Below are positions 39,772 to 51,019 of a DNA stretch of 64,000 nucleotides, piece after piece. How positions within the stretch are numbered: position 1 is the stretch's first letter; each line of letters opens with the position of its first letter. A program made the position numbers and the translations under genes. Location of the stretch: positions 372,001-436,000 of the forward strand of contig OY725499.1 in NCBI GenBank assembly GCA_963281255.1. Reading direction: 5' to 3'. Source of the DNA: Aphrocallistes beatrix. Taxonomy: Eukaryota; Porifera; Hexactinellida; Sceptrulophora; Aphrocallistidae. The notes under the pieces were generated by a model. The model had not been told where the DNA came from and did not search any database. It saw only the letters and a list, made by a program, of their open reading frames with translations.

Positions 39772-42700
39772 ATGGATGAAGAATACATTGACTATAACGA
39801 AAAAGAAGTGAATTTTACCTTCAAGCAATTGAGAAAAGTCGCACTTGGGGACGAAATCTCTCAATATAACTTCACCAAAGGAGATAAACTCTCGCTTTTA
39901 TGCTGTTCGAGATATTATGGGCTTGTCTTCATCTCAAAGTCTTCTGGTTTTATCGTCTTTCCATCGGACACACTCCTGAAATGTCACGAGACCAATTTTT
40001 CACAGCCTTTGAACCAAGTTATCCCTGCCCAATACTCCGGAATACAGTCTAGACATATTGAGTTAGGTTTCGCACCTTTTCTACTGTCACTCAACGCTGA
40101 TAATTCAATTTTAATTTGCTTCTTCCGTAACCCCCAAAATTTGATAACTGCGGCATTTTTTGACGTCACAAATTTTGCCGCAGAGATTCCCACATGTCAA
40201 CCGAATGCCGTTATACCATTGACGAAAGATCCCAACGTTATACTCACAGACTTCCAGTGGAATCCAACTAAGACAGACATGTTTGCTTTATGCTTTTCAA
40301 ACGGTGAATGCCTGTCATATCAATTCAGCTTGCCTCAAAATCTACAAGCGTTTCCACCTCTAAATAGCAAAACTACTTCTATTTGCTGGAGTCCTAAAGG
40401 GAAGCATTTAGCCATCGGAACAAGCGAAGGTAACTTAGAACAATACAGCTGCGAAAAAGATTCAATCCAATTCGTAAAAAAACACCCACAAATATCTAAT
40501 CTTGCTTCTTTACAAACCAAAGTGGTTCATTTGAAATGGGTTTCGACGTATCTTTTCGCGATTGTTTACTCTTTATTGACAGATAGCGGCGAAACAGATC
40601 AGATTTTAGTGTTGAAACACACGAAGAAAACTGAAAAGACGATCATCATCAATTTCAGTGACGTTTACGTTCAATCTGATAACTCACCAACTTTTTACTT
40701 TTCTGAACTTTTCTCACAGCAAGGAGTTCTAATTACCACTACGGGACTTGCGAATGAAGTTTTCGTATTGGCCAACCAAACTGATCTACCTAATGCTCGC
40801 GAATGGTTTCTAGCTGTCCTGGATGATACAAGTCGTGCTGAGATTCCTTTGGAAGGTGTAGAAGAGACTTATCCGATGGGTTTAGCTATTGATACCACTT
40901 CAATCACACCGATTCCAACTGATAAAGAGCTTGTACCACCTTGTCCTATCTTACTTTTACTCACGACAAAAGGAGTTTTATGTCCATTCCATATTATCTA
41001 TGAGAATATGCATGGATTGGTTGAACCTGCGAAACCATTGAAATCTTCAAAACAGCCTTCATTCAACCCTTCTCAGCTGATAAAAGCGCAGACTGGGAAT
41101 CCTCAAGATGTGCCGAAGAATCCCTCAACTACGACTGTAACTGTGGTGGGAGGTAGTAAACCTGTTACTGCGAAATCTCCCACTTTTGTACTCACACAAG
41201 AACATCCTGCACCTACGGGACAGGAGCAAGCTCTTGTTGGACCTTTCACTGAACCGATACCAGCGAAAACCTTAGGTGAGTTTTAACAATACTTTAGGAC
41301 AGTTCTTTCTTTGAATTTTCTCAATCATATCGCTTGATAAGACTTCTTTTTGATGAGAATTCGGTCGATATGTTTTCTCTTTCTTAGAAAATTCAGTACA
41401 TTTTTAGTGAAATATAACGGGTTAAGATGCCTAATTTCCGGGACGGGACAGGACGGAACGGGGCGGGATCCCGTCCCGGAAATTAGGCATCTTAACCCGT
41501 CCCGTCTCGGAAATTGGGTACCTTTTCTGTCCCGTTCCTGAAATTAGGCATGCCCCCGTTATATGAAATTCCCATCATGTTTTTCCATGTATAATACTTT
41601 TCTATTGCGTCCCGCCATGTCCCGCTTTTATCATGGCTCAGGTTAGCATGTATGCTAATTATACTAGTGCGTTGGACTTATTGGGATTATTGGGATCTAC
41701 TATCGAACCAGGGATTACATTAGTTCACTAGTTACCCTTTTTACCTCATGGACTAAACACCCACGATGTTTTTACTAGCCACCCCTCTCTTGATCAAATT
41801 TGCTATTTTTAAAAGATTTGACCCCCCACTCTCTTCCCTTCCCCTCAAATTTGAGACTGGATTCCTGGTTTCCCAATAGACTAATGAATTCTAGATATAG
41901 GATGGTTGATTGGTTATAACAAACTGAATTAGTATTTGAATCTATTTTTGGGGACGCAGCATTTGTCCGAATCGTAATTTTAATTTAGAACGTTTTGGAA
42001 ATGATATATCAGAAAAGTGTGAAAGGGAACTCCAGGGGTGGCAGGGGTAGCGTGCCACTCCAGACCTAAATGTTATGCTGACTTGGAGTGGCATGTCACA
42101 TTAGTTTGATATATGTTTACAAATCTCGCCACCCCAGCTAACCATGAAAAAATCAAAATAGTTACGCCTATGCATAAATTATTTTAAGAAACTATGAGAA
42201 AAAACATTCCAATTAAAAACCCTTAAATTACCTGGGGTCATTTCTATTTATAGCAGAGACCCCACACTTCTAAGGTTTCCCCGCCCAAAATGACTTAACC
42301 GGAAATGAGTTAGCAAAAATCTAGCGCCATTTAAAGGTTAATTCATGGATTTTCTATCGATAGGTGCAACACCGATAAGCTCTACTACATCCGTCCCCCC
42401 AGGACAAGAAAAAATCTTCAAAGTTCCTGCTCCTCCTTCAGCAGCAGCTGGGATATTCGGTGCTCCATCAGCTCCTCAACAGAGTATATTTACTGTTCCG
42501 AAGATAGATGAACAAACTCAAAAGAATCCTCCAAGCACAATCCAGATTCCTAATAACCAAATGGGAGCGGCTAAACCTTCAACTCAACCTGCCATATTTA
42601 ATATTTCTCCTGATCAAAATACTTTGGTGAAATCAGATCAAGTGCAAAAACATACGACAAATATGCCGCAATCCCAACCAACGTATAAACCAACTCTTCC

Positions 42701-45700
42701 AGAAACTACAGTTAATCCCCCCAACACTCAAAATAAGATTGAGATAACTCCGATTCTATCTAAACGTCCTCTAAGTCAGGTGAATCAAGTATCTGCATCC
42801 ACGAATACAATAGACCTTAAAACAACACCCAAAACTCCCCAAACCCAAAATCAACCCCCTCCAATCGGTCAACATGTCAATCCTAATCCTAATAATCTAC
42901 CCAAAACAGTAAGCTTCGAGCCACAAAGACAGACTACAGCCACAGTTCCTGCTGCTCCTAAAATCGCCATTTCCCCACAAATCGCACAATTGAGTCACCC
43001 TCAGGCCAAACCGATCCAAATGCCTTCACCCATTGTTAGTTCCTCGCCGACTAAACCCGTTTCATCTCAAGGACAGCCAACAAAGCCAACAATTTCTCTC
43101 TCAATTCCTGTGACTTCTCCAAATGAAATCGAGGTTCGCTACGAGACACACATTCGAAATGAAATTGAGGAATTTTCTGATGATCTTGAACAGTTAAAGA
43201 CAAAGTTGCGTGCAAAATTCGGTGATTTCGATGATGCTTTTCATGGAAAGTTGAAAGATCTGGTCGGATCTGTTGAAGAGAAAAATAAAATGTATCGTGA
43301 TACGTCAAAAGTTCGCATTGAATTGAATGTTCTTATAAAAACATTTGATGAGATGAATCAGATAATTTCTACAATTCGGAATGAAGGATTCCATATCCAA
43401 GAAAAAATTGAGGATGCGAATAAAGCAAAAAAATGGATTTCATCAGCGAAATTTGGATTTTTCATAGCAACGACACCTTTGGATCCTATTTCTGAACAGA
43501 AGAAGAAAGCCCTGATTCAAACCTATTCTATTCTGGATCAAAAACTTCAAGAAGTTGAGACGATGATACTAACTCTATTGAATAAATCCAGTGATATAAA
43601 TGACTTACAAGCGATTTATAAAACCATTTCTTCACAAGAGCAAATTGTACAAAATCTGCACTCGAAAATGGAGAAATTATCTCAAGATATAGAAGAATTC
43701 AAGTTTGAGAAGCAGTTATCTAAGATCAATATATCCACAACATGCATCAATCCTTATGAACTATTGACTAAATCGCTTGAAAAACAACATTTTGACTACA
43801 AAGTAAAAAGTAATCGGATGGTCGAGTTAAAAGATTATTTATGCCACATCCCAACTGCACAAATCATCAAACCCAGGAACCCGACGAACAAACTTAATAT
43901 TTCACGTTCAATTAACTCCACAAGAGAGAAAATTGTTCCGAAACCTAAATTACCAGAAAATGACTCACAAAAACCAGTGTTGAACCAACTCAATGCTTCT
44001 CTACCCCCCAACACTGGTTACAAACTTATATTATCACCTCAAGGTGATATTTATGTTTCCCCAATTCCGCATTCGTTACCAGAAGGCTGCGTTTCGTTTG
44101 ATGCATCTCAACTAAACCTCATTTCGCAAAACGCTCAGGCTACTAAAGCTAATAAACAATCACCAACACGTGACATGGTACCTGAAAAACTTGGGCAAAG
44201 CAATGATGAATATACGCGTGAATCGAAACCTAAAGTTATGATAGAACACAAGCCACAATCTGAATCTAAAACATCTCCCCCAAAATCCTCCCAAACAGGA
44301 GGCCACGATTTAGATAATCTTCCGAGAGATCAGCGTGTTAACCGTACACTTGATTTTTCAACACCTCCCAAACATCTCACTGGTAATTCAGATTCTGTCA
44401 CTTCTACACCAATGAGGCCTTTTGAAGATTCCCCGCAAGACATAGCACCTAATATTGATTTATTTTCTGGTAGTATTCCTCGTTTCGGGCCAGGCCCACT
44501 TGAATCATTACCCGATTACTCTTTCGGAGGTGGTCCAATGCACCCTATAATTATGCCTTCGCCTGGCAAAGCACCTTCGACAACTTTCGGCCATTCACCG
44601 AAACAACCTCAAATTCCATCCAACGACCCACGTTTAAAGCAGATGCCCCAAAGCGAAAGCAAGCCCAGTCAGGATAAAACGTTGTACAATTTGCTAAGCA
44701 CACATGATACAGCTAACCCAGGTGCACAAACTCAACCGCCCGGTAGAGATAAACCTAAAGGTATGAATCTTTTGAACCCTTTGCCAAATCCACCTTCTAC
44801 TCTTTTGCAAAGTACTAATCCAGAAAAGGTATCTTCACCACCCAAAACTTCGGATACCCATAAAGTAAAATCTGCAGCTGACTCTACTAGTAGACCAAAT
44901 TTAGGAGAAAATCCACAAACTATCGAAAATGCTCCTAGATCTATTTCTCATCTCTCTGACACTATGCCTGACTCTAAAAGCAGTTCAGATCTGGTCGGAC
45001 AAACTCTGAATATTCCTAATCCCTCAAATTTGCTCAGTAAAAAACCCGAACTGCCTTCTACAAGCGTATCTAGTAGTGAAACGAATGCAACAACCACAAC
45101 ATCAGCTAATCAAACAAAATTGCCTACTGGGCAGCTAAAACTGCCTAGTGATAAACCTGAGATCCAAGAGGATAGACATAGAACACCAACTGACCCAACA
45201 GGTGTACAAACTGAGAAAACAAATGTACCTAGTGGACAAACAAATGTACCCAGTGTACTAACAAATGTACCTGGTGGACAAACAAATATACCAAGTGGAC
45301 AAACAAAGGTACCTAGTGGACAATCGAATGTACCCGGTGGACAAACAAATGTACCTGCTGGGCAATCAAGTGCTACAACTGCACAAGCCAATCAACCAAC
45401 TGGACAAACCAGCACATCCACAAGTCAAATGCCCAACTTTCAACTAAAGTTTCCACAAGGCAATTCACCATTCCAACAAACTACCCAACCCAATCAACAC
45501 CCCACCTTGGATCTTGGACAAAATAATGGTCAAATTGGACCTCAACCTGGAAAAGAAAATCCCAAACCAGCAGTTACCATGCCTTTAGACGGAGATTCTG
45601 AAATGCAAGATGATACAACTGACGAAATTATCCAAGAAACATCTTTTGGACTTGGTGCTAGCTCTTCCACCCAATCAATGGGCAATAATCCCAATCCATT

Positions 45701-46136
45701 TGGGTATTCTAGCGGTCCAAAGAGCGGACCTACTGGTCTTCTTTTTTCTGGTGGAACCCCTCAAGGCACGACTGGTTTTAACATAAACCCCCCAAATCAA
45801 GCAGTTGGGCCAAGTCAACAGATGCCTACTAGTATCTTTGGGGTGAATGCACCTAACTTTGGAGGCGGAGCATCTCTCTTTCAAACTTCAACCCTCATTC
45901 AGGGTTTATCACCGCAAAAAGCAGAAATTGGTTTCGGACGAAATACTGGAGGTGCTACATTTGGTTCGATTGCCAGTAATCCACAACAGACTACTCCCTT
46001 TGGCCAAACTGGAAACCCAATGGCTCAACCTTCCTTTCAGCAACCGCAGAGTCAAAATCTTCTCGGAAGCATGCCGAGCATGAGTGGACAAGGAAGTAAC
46101 ATGACAGGAAAATCTTTCACTACGTATCGTTCATAG
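39772..46136 (+). CDS. NUP214: nucleoporin NUP214, two exons
   Basis: Exons 39772-41275 and 42364-46136; intron GTGAGT...CTATCGATAG splits a Gly codon after its first base. Joined length 1758 residues. NUP214 sits on the cytoplasmic side of the nuclear pore and binds DDX19 and NUP88 in mRNA export. Exon 1 is the N-terminal beta-propeller (for example SLLCCSRYYGLVFIS and NPTKTDMFALCFSNGECLSY). Exon 2 opens with a Pro/Gln-rich linker, then a coiled coil (about residues 760-960, EIEEFSDDLEQLKTKLRAKF), a long Ser/Pro-rich part and a sparse FG tail (SIFGVNAPNFGG, GATFGS, TPFGQTG). A 7-residue repeat near TNVPSGQ occupies part of the tail. A GTG at 39766 precedes the ATG in frame. TTTTAG ends 16 nt before the ATG. 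Joining is inferred from matching phase and content. Confidence 0.86.
41418..41499. repeat. perfect 31-bp inverted repeat in the NUP214 intron
   Basis: 41418-41448 and 41469-41499 are exact inverted copies (CGGGTTAAGATGCCTAATTT and on) with a 20-base spacer. Related to the element at 38866-39081. A family A scrap follows at 41560-41655. Confidence 0.85.
45215..45400. repeat. 21-bp coding minisatellite in NUP214
   Basis: About eight units of ACAAATGTACCTAGTGGACA-like sequence, translating as TNVPSGQ with substitutions, inside the low-complexity region. Confidence 0.88.
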
Positions 46137-46767
46137 AAAAATGTTTTCCTTTATAATATTTCTTCATGACTAGTGCTACTAATTCAAACTTAAGTGATTT
46201 TGTTCCTCAATTTATCTACACATAACATTTATTGTAGACTTTAATGATCTTATTTGTGTTTGTTATACGTATTGGCTGCGAAATATTTCAGGGAACTTTG
46301 ACATTTTTAAGAAGCTTTGGTTTGAAGGATATTGGCCTAGAAGGGGCGGGTCAAAATATGCAAATTCGGGGCATCTTCATTGATTTTGATTTAAGCTGTC
46401 ATGAAATCCGGGAAAAAGCGGATCTCCCCTTATAATTACCTACGCATAGTATAAACATTGATTTTATTTTGAGATGAGTAAGCATTTTCAATTTACATGT
46501 AATGATGTAGGAAATGTTATTTTAGTTATGTGTCTATCTGGCTAATGATAGAATATCATGTGAGGGATGTCATCAATTTCATCATACACCTTTTTTCAAA
46601 TTTGAACCTCCACAATTAACTTTATGCTAAAAAAACTAGAATTCCAATGGTTTGAGACTCGAACTTGCTCGTGAGAGTATTGCCAATATGCCTGTTATCT
46701 TGGAAGCTTCATCGAACCGATCCGCCATAACACTTTGGAGTGATCTCTGTCTCATAATTTGTAATTT
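46137..46767. other. NUP214 3' flank, nothing recognised
   Basis: No gene or recognised repeat before the family A element that follows. Confidence 0.4.
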
Positions 46768-46913
46768 CCATACATGCCAACTTGAGCCATGATAAAAGCG
46801 GGACGCAGCGTTGAATTTCTCGGGACATGGCGGGACGCAATAGAAAAGTATTTTGCATAGAATCAAACAAAGCGGGACGTCCCGCCAAAAACGGGACAGT
46901 TGGCTTGTATGAA
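46768..46913. mobile_element. best-preserved short family A copy
   Basis: CATACATGCCAACT at the left, AGTTGGCTTGTATG at the right (one mismatch when inverted). The interior carries several GCGGGAC blocks. AATTT lies close on both sides but a clean TSD is not visible. Confidence 0.7.
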
Positions 46914-46995
46914 TTTATTATTTGCGTGACAGAATTCTAATGATCTACCACATATCTCTGTACGTATTGTCATCACTATTTATTGAACTACTTAG

Positions 46996-47391
46996 ATGGC
47001 AAGTAACGATTGCGAATCAATCACTACTGCAGCTGACGCAAATGAAGAGTATAAAAGGCGTATTGACGAATTTTCAGAACTCGTGAACCAGGCGAATCCA
47101 GATTTAGTGAACTCCCTTCCTGATCGTGTGAAATGCCATGTCAAAGAACATCTTGCAAACACAAATCCTTCTGCTTTAGATCGGCCTCTTTCCTTTATAA
47201 CCGCACCTTCTAAAGAAGCTCATCCTTATCTGTACTACGGTTTGAAGCCTTTGTACATGATGTACCTAGCGGCACATTATTTAGGTGGAAAATTATCCTG
47301 GATGTTTGGGATAACCTCACCTGCATATCAAGATGCTATTGACATGACGGAGAATCAGTTAGAAAGGGAGGCACGAGAAGAGAATGATTGA
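46996..47391 (+). CDS. FAM177-like small protein
   Basis: 131 residues. The stretch YLGGKLSWMFGITSPAYQDA (about 95-115), followed by a charged tail rich in Glu and Arg, resembles the FAM177 family signature (GxKLAxxFGITSPKYQYAIDE). FAM177A1 is a Golgi-associated protein of uncertain role. The rest, including an N-terminal helical region, is not distinctive. ATG immediately follows CTACTTAG. The coding frame ends 4 nt into a second, out-of-phase frame that is not a gene. Assignment rests on one motif recalled from memory. Confidence 0.6.
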   Translation: MASNDCESITTAADANEEYKRRIDEFSELVNQANPDLVNSLPDRVKCHVKEHLANTNPSALDRPLSFITAPSKEAHPYLYYGLKPLYMMYLAAHYLGGKLSWMFGITSPAYQDAIDMTENQLEREAREEND

Positions 47392-47924
47392 GTTCCTTCT
47401 CTAGTTTGGTTGTTTTGAGTGTGCTTTTGCAGTTTGCTGTTTTTCAAATTGAATTGGTGTACATTATCTTGAAATCACATTTCTGCAATTTCAGTGTACC
47501 TATAACGGCCACTCAAGGAACTGGCCAAAATGATCTTTATGAACTGGCGGCTTATATAGACGGCTATTATTATTTTGAAAATTAAATTACCGGGACTGTA
47601 TTATGGCGGGTCTTTAACTATGAGCATAGTTTGAGACGGGCCTGGGGGTTATAGGTTTATCTAGGATTTCCCAGTCCGGCACTTTTTTAAAGATGATAGA
47701 GGTTATATAGCACCCAAATAGGGTTTATCTTGTAATTCGTGGGATGATGGCGATCCAGCACCAAAATCGAAACACACTGCAAGCACCTTGGCTCCTCAGA
47801 CGATAGTAACACCCCAAAATTATTAGTAGCCTCCTCCTAAATTTTAAGGTCTTTCTGTAGGAAGTAATAACTTAACTTACCCAATATAAGTTTGGGGTCT
47901 TACGGAATAAAGATATACAAGTAT
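47392..47924. other. intergenic; copy of the ACGGCCACTCAAGG repeat
   Basis: 47494-47545 matches 2948-2995. Nothing else recognised. Confidence 0.4.
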
Positions 47925-48113
47925 AGGTGACTCCGCTTAATCGGGACACTTCGGTCCCGGATATTTTGTCCCGATTAAGCGGAGTTCCCAATTAACCGAT
48001 GAAATTTAGTACTAGCTTCTATGTAAGGGAACCATTCCGTTCCTGGAGACTTGTCCCAATTAAGCGGTTGTCCCGAGTAACCGGTGTCCCGACCGATTTG
48101 GCGGGGTTGACTG
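47925..48113. mobile_element. pogo-like MITE upstream of the NHL gene
   Basis: GGTGACTCCGCTTAAT at the left and GGCGGGGTTGACTGTA at the right; more diverged than the other family members. Confidence 0.7.
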
Positions 48114-48189
48114 TAGTTAAAAGTTAAAATAATTTGAAAAAGAACAAAAAATAAAATGTCAAATACGTATATCCTTTTAGATTTGTTTG

Positions 48190-49287
48190 ATGGCTACTTT
48201 TACCGAATCATCTATTGAGAAATATAAAAATCAAATATTTGGTTATAAACAGGAAGTTAGAGAAAAGTTTGCTTTAATACGCTCTCAATTATCTTTAATT
48301 GAAAAAGAGAAACAAGAAGAATTAGATAAATTACTCTTAAAATTTGATCAGCCTAACACTACCACGGGATACGATTCTCTCACACAAGATGTCACACTCT
48401 GTTGGAATGAGCATGCAATTGACTCTATGTCTTCCTTTTGCAAAATTGAAATAAAACCATTACTGAATATTTTAAATCCAACTTGGTCTAGTGCACCAAA
48501 AGGTTCCCAAAAGGACCAAATTTTCCGACCGCATGGCCTTACTATTGATAAGGAAACTAAAACTATTTATGTAGCAGATTATTTTAACAAGCGTATTCAA
48601 GTTTTCGATCTCAATGGTGGCTACAGAAAATCTATCTTCCACCCAGACATACTAAATCATCATAGAATTTTGTCAGTATCCAATTTTCTCTATGTAACAG
48701 ATCCGATAAATAAGCAGATATACAAAATAAATAAAGAAAATTACGAAGTTGTGCTATCTGAAGAACTTGAGTATTGTCCAGGTGGACTAGATGTGTTAAA
48801 TTATCGAACATATATCAATGATACGGATCCGCCTTTCCGTATATTTGTGTATGATACAGACTTATATAAAGAAGGGCAAATTGAGTTGAAAGCTTCTACA
48901 AGTAATGAAGCGAAAACTGTATATTTATTGGATATAAAATTTGCCCATAATGTAATATATACTCTATTTAAAAATGCTCCTTATCGAGTTTCTCTGTTCG
49001 ATTTGAATGGCAATGTACTCTCATCCTTAATCCCATTATCTCTTGTGAATAAAGCTTTCTATTTCTGCATCGACGACCATGAAAATATTCTGATTAGCAG
49101 TTGGCAAGATAATCAAGTACTGGTGTTTTCGAAAGATGGTGAGCTTAAAAGTAGGATTGGAAATATTCTAGAAGGTGAGTACAATTCAATGGTTGAGCCT
49201 AGAGGATTAGATATCTTAAATAGTGGCGTTTTAGTTATTTGTGACAACAATCAATCTGCTTGTTTATATAGATATGAATATTTATAA
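48190..49287 (+). CDS. NHL-repeat protein with N-terminal coiled coil
   Basis: 365 residues, intronless. Residues ~5-60 form a charged coiled coil (EVREKFALIRSQLSLIEKEK). From ~110 on there are NHL-type blades: FRPHGLTIDKETKTIYVADYF and RIQVFDLNG, later CIDDHENILISSWQDNQVLV, and EPRGLDILNSGVLVICDNN, as in the propeller of TRIM-NHL proteins. No RING or B-box precedes it, so it is not a complete TRIM. Function unknown; NHL propellers bind RNA or protein. The first codon in frame is TTG at 48187; the ATG at 48190 is used. CTTTTAG ends 9 nt before it. AATAAA at 49325, 38 nt after the stop, is a likely poly(A) signal. Confidence 0.85.
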   Translation: MATFTESSIEKYKNQIFGYKQEVREKFALIRSQLSLIEKEKQEELDKLLLKFDQPNTTTGYDSLTQDVTLCWNEHAIDSMSSFCKIEIKPLLNILNPTWSSAPKGSQKDQIFRPHGLTIDKETKTIYVADYFNKRIQVFDLNGGYRKSIFHPDILNHHRILSVSNFLYVTDPINKQIYKINKENYEVVLSEELEYCPGGLDVLNYRTYINDTDPPFRIFVYDTDLYKEGQIELKASTSNEAKTVYLLDIKFAHNVIYTLFKNAPYRVSLFDLNGNVLSSLIPLSLVNKAFYFCIDDHENILISSWQDNQVLVFSKDGELKSRIGNILEGEYNSMVEPRGLDILNSGVLVICDNNQSACLYRYEYL

Positions 49288-50032
49288 TTTTTTTTGTTAA
49301 TATAGAAATACTATTGTATATAGCAATAAATGAATTTTTGTAGATATTTCAATATTTTGTAGGTTTATCCATCTTATTCTTATTGGATTTTCTAAATAAT
49401 TACTTTAGGTTGTTGCGTTCGTACCAACAACCTAGTTTGCAATTTAGAAATCCCTCATTTCTGTTGTTGTTTTTTTGTTTTAGATACATAAATGTATTTA
49501 TTTTTTCTGTTATTTGTTGGGGATAAATAGTGTGAACAATTGGAGAGTCCAGTTTTTTCTCATATTTATGTCAGGGATATCGGCCGATAGGGCTAAACGG
49601 CCTTCAACCAAAACTGCATTGCCGTCGGGAGCTCATAAAAAGTGGTAAGACCATTGCCATTATGTTAATCTAATATAGTAAGACTCGTCCTTTTTATCAC
49701 CCATAGAACTAATACAGTTTTAAAAAAGAATGGAAAGACCATGGCCTTGCCAGTCGCACCGTTTCCAACAGCTTTGAACTGGCTGGCATTATATGTCCTA
49801 TACGGGACTCCGTCAGGGGAGCAGGGGAGGGGTACCACTAACATCTTGCATCAAATTAAGTGAATTTTGCTTTCCACCCAAAAAGTTCGCTGTGAATTCT
49901 AGGAAAAAAATCCTCTTTTCCTACCATTTTTTTAAAACTAGTGAAGCATATACTGTGAGTACTGCTTCAATGCCTACAAGTAGGGATAATATAGTAAACT
50001 TTTACAAAATTATTTTCTATAGAATACTTTAG
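49288..50032. other. intergenic, nothing recognised
   Basis: No repeat or coding frame identified; ACTTTAG ending at 50032 may be the TMX1 5' acceptor. Confidence 0.4.
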
Positions 50033-50050
50033 ATCATAGTGAATATCGTC

Positions 50051-50788
50051 ATGAAATTTTTTATTATTGTCTTCTTATTAAACCTCTTCAACATTCTAAT
50101 ACGAACTGGAAACGCGCATCAAGATATTCTGTTAGATCCCGTTCCAACATCTCCACGCCTCATTTGTCCCCAATTAACATCAGACAATATTAGTTTAGCT
50201 TTTAAAGGTGAATGGCTTGTTAAGTTCTACGCCCCATGGTGTCCAGCTTGTCAAAATTTCCAACCAACTTGGGAAGAGGTAGCCTCACATTTTAACCAAC
50301 CACATAAATCCATTCGAATTGCAAAAGTGGATGTTACACAAGAGCCTCTAATTTCTTCGCATTTTATGGTCACGGCTTTGCCAACTATTTTTCACATTAA
50401 TGATGGTCAAGTCCGTATATTCCATACGTATAAACGAACTTTTCCGCAAATACTTAAGTACTTGAAAGATCGTGAGTGGGAAGAAACATTACCTATTGCT
50501 TTCCCGTTCCATCCTTACTCACCGCTAATGAGTGTCTTTGCATATGTGATATATTTTGCGATGGTGACACAAGAATTTGTGATGAATGTATTACAGGCAC
50601 AAAATCAAGATCATATAACTGTATTTTACATTGGAATATCAGTTATTTGTGGTTGTTTGTGTTTTGGTGTTGCTTTGGGATTGTTTATATATTTTTGTTG
50701 TGGAGTTTCTAAGTATCAAAGTTATGTCCCTAAAAAAGCTAGAGAAGAAGAAAAAAGTGAAAAAGGTGGAAAGACGAAAGTTGATTGA
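50051..50788 (+). CDS. TMX1: thioredoxin-related transmembrane protein TMX1
   Basis: 245 residues. Type I ER-membrane oxidoreductase that reduces or isomerises disulfides of membrane clients. Signal peptide 1-23 (FFIIVFLLNLFNILI). Thioredoxin fold with active site CPAC (Cys64-Cys67) in VKFYAPWCPACQNFQPTWEE, the unusual CPAC sequence that marks TMX1. cis-Pro111 in TALPTIFH; VDVTQEP before it. A membrane pass lies at ~196-222 (IGISVICGCLCFGVALGLFI), with a short basic/acidic cytosolic tail, shorter than in vertebrates. An in-frame GTG at 50039 is ignored. ACTTTAG ends 18 nt before the ATG. AATAAA at 50870 follows the stop by about 80 nt. Confidence 0.94.
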   Translation: MKFFIIVFLLNLFNILIRTGNAHQDILLDPVPTSPRLICPQLTSDNISLAFKGEWLVKFYAPWCPACQNFQPTWEEVASHFNQPHKSIRIAKVDVTQEPLISSHFMVTALPTIFHINDGQVRIFHTYKRTFPQILKYLKDREWEETLPIAFPFHPYSPLMSVFAYVIYFAMVTQEFVMNVLQAQNQDHITVFYIGISVICGCLCFGVALGLFIYFCCGVSKYQSYVPKKAREEEKSEKGGKTKVD

Positions 50789-50974
50789 ATTGAGCTATTA
50801 TTGAATTAGTTTACTTGTTAGAGAGTGTATTATTGTTATTTTTGTGTTGGTAGTGACATCTGTATTTGGAATAAATAAACTGATGAAACTTAAAAATCAA
50901 TTATATACTTAATTAATAATCAACATAACCAAGTCAGATTTTAAATAATTTACGGTTCTACTGAAATGTTTTTA

Positions 50975-51019
50975 AATAAATCTACAACCTAATCGCGGGG
51001 ATCAGGTTGTAGATTTATT
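50975..51019. repeat. perfect 16-bp hairpin
   Basis: 50975-50990 and 51004-51019 are exact inverted copies (AATAAATCTACAACCT) with a 13-base loop. It lies about 190 bases after TMX1. Possible MITE scar or structured RNA. Confidence 0.6.

Noticed and set aside
46244-46435. 63-codon frame after NUP214
   Set aside because: No family resemblance or splice link to NUP214.
47388-47585. 65-codon frame overlapping the end of the FAM177-like gene
   Set aside because: Contains a dispersed repeat also present at 2948-2995; no protein-like pattern.
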